Assembly (NCBI GenBank): GCA_902516235.1
Contig: CABXXO010000001.1
Location: forward strand, 33,381 to 97,380
Direction of reading: 5' to 3'
DNA from: an uncultured Alphaproteobacteria bacterium
GTDB lineage: Bacteria; Pseudomonadota; Alphaproteobacteria; HIMB59
DNA length: 64,000 nucleotides
Positions 59,803 through 64,000 of the stretch are shown one piece after another; the stretch's first letter is position 1; each line of letters opens with the position of its first letter. The translations under genes and the position numbers were made by a program. Under the pieces are notes generated by a model. It was given only the letters and a program-made list of their open reading frames with translations. It searched no databases and had not been told where the DNA came from.

Positions 59803-60364
59803 TTTTTTTATTATTTTTCTTAAAGTTTGTTTTACGATTAAGAGTGTTACTAGTTAACAAGGCTATAACACCTAGGCCTGCAGTAAATATAACAATTGTT
59901 TCTCCAAGAGTATCAAAACCCCTGTAGCTAGCTAAAATATTAGTTACGACATTTGGTATGTGAAAAAAGTCTTTACTTTCCTTAAGGTACTCTGGAACTA
60001 CATGAAGATGGATTGGAGCATTTGGATCTCCTAGTAATGGGAGATTAGCAATTATGATAATCAATATTAGTGATATCGATACTGCTAGGATAATGCTAGG
60101 AAATAAATTTATTAATTTATTTTTTTTTCCCTCAGGTAATTTTGCAGCAGCCATTACCATTAAAATAGTTGATATTCCAGACCCCACAGCCGCTTCTGTA
60201 AATGCTACATCAACTGCATCTAAATTTACGTAAATTGCGGAACAAAGCAAAGTAAATGCTCCAGTAAGAGCTACCACACTAATTAATGATGTAGTTTTAA
60301 AAATAAAAAAAGTTGTTATTAGTAACAGGGAAATTAAGAAAAAATTAATTAATAAAAAGTTCAT
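59792..60364 (-). CDS. MrpA C-terminal/DUF4040-like antiporter subunit
   Basis: 190 aa; VDVAFTEAAVGSGISTILMVMA; NILASYRGFDTLGETIVIFTAGLGVIALL. Confidence 0.83.
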   Translation of the reverse strand: MNFLLINFFLISLLLITTFFIFKTTSLISVVALTGAFTLLCSAIYVNLDAVDVAFTEAAVGSGISTILMVMAAAKLPEGKKNKLINLFPSIILAVSISLILIIIIANLPLLGDPNAPIHLHVVPEYLKESKDFFHIPNVVTNILASYRGFDTLGETIVIFTAGLGVIALLTSNTLNRKTNFKKNNKKNER

Positions 60365-60675
60365 TTTTTATTTTTTCCTTTTGGCTTATGTCCTGACTCA
60401 TGAGCAAATAAAGCTATGGCATGGCCTGTTACAGGGCTGGTGAATATTAAAAAGATAGGTATCAATAATAGTTTAAGGCTTAATAAACTAAAACCTGAAT
60501 AAATTATTAAAGCTAAGACTATAAAACCTGATCCTAGTGTATCAATTAGGCCGGCAGCGTGAATTCGACTAAATACATCAGGTAACTTTATCAAGCCTAA
60601 ACTCCCAGATAAAATGAAAAAGCAACCTATTGCTAATAAGATAAGAGTGATAAATTCAATAAAATTATAAGACAT
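60361..60675 (-). CDS. mnhG: MrpG/MnhG antiporter subunit
   Basis: 104 aa; LPDVFSRIHAAGLIDTLGSGFIVLAL. Confidence 0.88.
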   Translation of the reverse strand: MSYNFIEFITLILLAIGCFFILSGSLGLIKLPDVFSRIHAAGLIDTLGSGFIVLALIIYSGFSLLSLKLLLIPIFLIFTSPVTGHAIALFAHESGHKPKGKNKK

Positions 60676-60934
60676 TACTTTTTTTCCTTTTTATTTTGTA
60701 ATACCTAAGTATTGCTATGGTGCCTAAAAAATTCAAAAGTATGTACATCAAAGAAATATCTACAAAATCAGGCCTTTCAAATGCAAAACCATGAACACTA
60801 ATGCCTATCGCTATAATTGTCCCAATGCTTGATATAGATAATATTCTGTCAAAAGGAGTTGGACCTTTGATTGCTCGGACTAAGCATAATGCTACAGAGA
60901 CCCCCAAAACAGTTAATGTTGCAAAAAAGATCAT
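60665..60934 (-). CDS. mnhF: MrpF/MnhF antiporter subunit
   Basis: 89 aa; RAIKGPTPFDRILSISSIGT, DISLMYILLNFLGTIAILRY. Confidence 0.88.
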   Translation of the reverse strand: MIFFATLTVLGVSVALCLVRAIKGPTPFDRILSISSIGTIIAIGISVHGFAFERPDFVDISLMYILLNFLGTIAILRYYKIKRKKSNVL

Positions 60935-61425
60935 TTATCTAAATCCGTAATTACTTTGTTCATATCATCTGTCTGCAAGTCTTCAGAGAGTTTCTTACTT
61001 AATGCATGAACAAGAAATATTTTTTTATCTACCTCTATTGTTACTGTGCCAGGTGTAAGTGTTATAGCATTTGCATAGTTTGCAATTCCTGTTCTATTCT
61101 TTTGAGATGCTTTAACTGTTATGAGTTGAGGAGAATATTTACCATTCCAAATTAAAGCTGTTGTTGTTATCCCAGATTTAAAAATTTCTTTAAAAAGCCA
61201 AATCCAATAAAATGGTAATCTAAGTATGATTTTTAAAGGAAGAGAGTCTTCCTCAAGTGCTTTAGCTCTGTAGGACATCCAAAAAACAAATAAAACGCTA
61301 ATAACTCCAAAGAAAAGTAAAAGAGTTTTTAAGTAACCTGATAAAATAAACCAAAATACAAAAAGTATTATGAAATAAGTTATAAACGATAAGGTCTTAA
61401 GTGAATCTTTATTAGGTTTAGCCAC
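60931..61425 (-). CDS. mnhE: MrpE/MnhE antiporter subunit
   Basis: 164 aa; IANYANAITLTPGTVTIEVDKKIFLVHALS. Confidence 0.88.
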   Translation of the reverse strand: MAKPNKDSLKTLSFITYFIILFVFWFILSGYLKTLLLFFGVISVLFVFWMSYRAKALEEDSLPLKIILRLPFYWIWLFKEIFKSGITTTALIWNGKYSPQLITVKASQKNRTGIANYANAITLTPGTVTIEVDKKIFLVHALSKKLSEDLQTDDMNKVITDLDK

Positions 61426-61434
61426 TAAAAGCTA

Positions 61435-62352
61435 TTATGAGAATAAATCACCCTCTGTAAATACTGCAGTGTTCATGTCTTTTACAAATAATTTACCTTG
61501 ATCAGATTTAAACCTTGATACTTCAATAAATCCACCTTTTACAGCTATTCTAACATTCTCAGCATTAATTGATATTATTTGACCAGGGAAATGCTCCGCG
61601 CTTTGTTCATCAATAAATCTACTATCGTAGAATGTATACTCGTCTCCCATAAATTCAGCCCATGCACCGGGTTGAGGGTTGCAGCCTCTAATTAGGTTAT
61701 AAATTTCATTTCCTGGCTTTTTCCAATCAATTCTTGCATCACTTTTTTTACACCAAGATTCATATGTAGCTTTAGAGTCGTCTTGGGGTGTTTTTGGTGC
61801 ATTTCCAGACTCAATTAGATTTGCTGCTTCTACGCAAGCATCTAGACCCAATGGAAATATTTTTTTGAAGTAAACATCACCCAAAGTATCATCGGGTGCT
61901 ATGTCGACTTCTTTTTGAAGTAATATCTCACCTTCATCTAATCCATCGTTCGGATAAAAGATTGAGAGACCTGTTTTAGTTGATCCACCAATGATTGGCC
62001 AGTTAATAGAACTTGGGCCTCTATGTAATGGAAGTAATGAAGGGTGAAAACATATTGAACCATGAGTAGGAATATCTCTTGCCCCTTCAGGAACGAAAAT
62101 AATAACATATGCCATTACACATAAATCAGCTCCATGAGACCTTATTTGATCTAATACCTCTTGATCTTTAAAATTCGATGGTTGAAACACTGGGAGACTT
62201 ACACTTTGGGCATACTCTTTAACAGGATCAACTGGTTTACCCTCTTTATCGGGAGCACAATATACTGCTACAACTTCGTGCTCTGTTTCTGTATGAAATT
62301 TTTCTAAAGCACTTTTTCCAAATGCTTGTTGTCCCATTAAAATTATCTTCAT
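61435..62352 (-). CDS. Formyltransferase-family protein resembling the hydrolase/formyltransferase domain of 10-formyl-THF dehydrogenase (stand-alone)
   Basis: 305 aa; HGSICFHPSLLPLHRGPSSINWPIIGG, LDEGEILLQKEV, DWKKPGNEIYNLIRGCNPQPGAW. Confidence 0.82.
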   Translation of the reverse strand: MKIILMGQQAFGKSALEKFHTETEHEVVAVYCAPDKEGKPVDPVKEYAQSVSLPVFQPSNFKDQEVLDQIRSHGADLCVMAYVIIFVPEGARDIPTHGSICFHPSLLPLHRGPSSINWPIIGGSTKTGLSIFYPNDGLDEGEILLQKEVDIAPDDTLGDVYFKKIFPLGLDACVEAANLIESGNAPKTPQDDSKATYESWCKKSDARIDWKKPGNEIYNLIRGCNPQPGAWAEFMGDEYTFYDSRFIDEQSAEHFPGQIISINAENVRIAVKGGFIEVSRFKSDQGKLFVKDMNTAVFTEGDLFS

Positions 62353-62378
62353 TATGTCTCCTTAAAATTGAATGTATC

Positions 62379-63626
62379 TTATACTGCTCCAGCTTCTCTT
62401 ACAGCTTTAATTTCATCTTCACTCATTTGACAAAATTCCTTCAAGATCTCATCTGTATGCTCACCAAGAAGAGGCGATCTTTCAACTTTTGCCGGAGAGT
62501 CTGATAATTTTATAGGATTGCCAACTGTTAAATATTTTCCTCTTTCAGGATGATCAACCTCAACTATTGTATTGGTATCTCGTAGTCCTTGATCTTCAGC
62601 CAACTCTTTTAGAGAGAGGATTGGGCCAACTGGTATATCGAGAGGGTTGCATATATCCATAACCTCAAATTTTGTCTTAGTCATTGTCCAAGCTTCGATG
62701 GTATTAAAGATTTCATTAAGTTTTGGAAGTCTAAGCGCAGGAGTTGAGTAACTCTCGTCTTCTTTCCATTCAGGTTTTCCAATAACATCACATACTTTTT
62801 CCCAAACTGCAGCTTGAGTAATAAAATAAGTATAGGCATTAGGATCTGTCTCCCAACCTTTACATTTTAGAATTCTTCCAGGTTGACCTCCACCAGAGTC
62901 ATTACCTGCACGAGGCGTAGCATCATCAAAAGGAATATTTTCTCCAAATTGAGAGTATTCTTTCAAAGGGCCTCTAGAGAGCCTTTGTTGATCACGAAGT
63001 TTTACTCTGCAAAGATTTAAAACACCGTCTTGCATAGCAGCAGACACTCTTTGACCTTTTCCAGACTTTTCTCTGTGAAACAATGCGGTTACAATACCTA
63101 ATGCTAGATGTAATCCTGTTCCGCTATCTCCTATTTGAGCACCAGTAACAAGAGGAACTTCACCAAGCATACCTGTTGTTGAAGCTGATCCACCTGCGCA
63201 TTGAGCAACATTCTCATAAACTTTACAATCTTCGTACTTACCCGGACCAAAGCCCTTAACAGATGCATAGATCATCCTTGGATTTATCTCTTGAATTTTT
63301 TCCCAAGAAAAACCCATTCTATCTAAAGCACCTGGAGCAAAGTTTTCGACCATCACATCACATTCTTTTATTAGTTTCGTAAATATTTTTGAACCTTCTG
63401 GTTTCTTTGGATTTAATGTAATACTTCTTTTATTAGAATTAAGCATTGTAAAATACAAACTGTCTGCATCAGGAACATCTCTTAATTGACCCCTAGTAGC
63501 GTCTCCTACCCCTGGTCTTTCTACTTTGACTACATCTGCACCAAACCAAGCTAATAATTGTGTACAAGTCGGACCAGATTGTACGTGAGTCATGTCTAAT
63601 ATTTTGACACCTTTTAAAGCTTCCAT
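62379..63626 (-). CDS. frc: Class III CoA-transferase, formyl-CoA:oxalate CoA-transferase-like
   Basis: [79 protein letters not shown]. Confidence 0.88.
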   Translation of the reverse strand: MEALKGVKILDMTHVQSGPTCTQLLAWFGADVVKVERPGVGDATRGQLRDVPDADSLYFTMLNSNKRSITLNPKKPEGSKIFTKLIKECDVMVENFAPGALDRMGFSWEKIQEINPRMIYASVKGFGPGKYEDCKVYENVAQCAGGSASTTGMLGEVPLVTGAQIGDSGTGLHLALGIVTALFHREKSGKGQRVSAAMQDGVLNLCRVKLRDQQRLSRGPLKEYSQFGENIPFDDATPRAGNDSGGGQPGRILKCKGWETDPNAYTYFITQAAVWEKVCDVIGKPEWKEDESYSTPALRLPKLNEIFNTIEAWTMTKTKFEVMDICNPLDIPVGPILSLKELAEDQGLRDTNTIVEVDHPERGKYLTVGNPIKLSDSPAKVERSPLLGEHTDEILKEFCQMSEDEIKAVREAGAV

Positions 63627-63642
63627 GATTTCCTCCTAAGAT

Positions 63643-64000
63643 TTATTTGTACATAGTCTGGTTTTTAGTACCAGGTGCAAATTCTTCTTTATCAACCCAA
63701 ATATTAACTATAGCAGGGATACCTGACTTTACAGCTTCTCTTGCTCGTTTGAGGGCTGGTTGAATTTCTTTTGCTTCTCTGACAGACTCTCCATGACCAC
63801 CAAAGATTTTTGCAAATTCATCAAAGTTAACATCGCCTAGGATATTTCCAACATTACCTTTATCTTCTCCGTACTTCATAATTTGTCCAAATCTGATCTG
63901 ATTTTGAGCAGAGTTGTTTCCTATAACAGTTAAAACAGGAGCTTTGTGACGAACAAATGCCTCAAAATCCATACCAGTCATAGAAAATGCTCCATCTCCG
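63643..64000 (-). CDS. oxc: ThDP-dependent enzyme, C-terminal part, oxalyl-CoA decarboxylase-like (truncated by window edge)
   Basis: Minus strand reads GDGAFSMTGMDFEAFVRHKAPVLTVIGNN from the window edge, a ThDP motif; next to frc. Confidence 0.75.
   Translation of the reverse strand, partial: GDGAFSMTGMDFEAFVRHKAPVLTVIGNNSAQNQIRFGQIMKYGEDKGNVGNILGDVNFDEFAKIFGGHGESVREAKEIQPALKRAREAVKSGIPAIVNIWVDKEEFAPGTKNQTMYK

Overview
Low-GC, gene-dense window resembling a streamlined marine alphaproteobacterium (SAR11 or AEGEAN-169/HIMB59-like; inferred from content only). It is dominated by methylated-amine and C1/N metabolism. From left to right it contains: an ankyrin-repeat glutaminase; three divergent type-III glutamine-synthetase/GmaS-like genes; an ammonium transporter; a DAO-glnT-glxBCD-like cluster; an IclR regulator; a full mgdABCD-mgsABC (N-methylglutamate) operon; tmm; a tmoXWV-tdm-gcvT-like operon (TMAO uptake and demethylation); alr-acyl-CoA dehydrogenase; ETF/ETF-QO; a DMGDH-like gene; BHMT; a TPP-riboswitch-controlled thiamin-precursor salvage operon; mmsA; an Mrp-type cation/proton antiporter operon; and a formyltransferase-frc-oxc-like cluster. 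Two observations stand out. First, a shared palindrome (TGTTTCA-N5-TGAAACA) sits at four intergenic positions, in front of the IclR gene and the amine-utilisation transcription units, which suggests an IclR-controlled regulon. Second, there are two paralogous glutamate-synthase-like (GlxBCD/MgsABC) modules, and only one of them keeps the Cys motif expected for a 3Fe-4S cluster. No rRNA, tRNA, CRISPR array or transposon was recognised.
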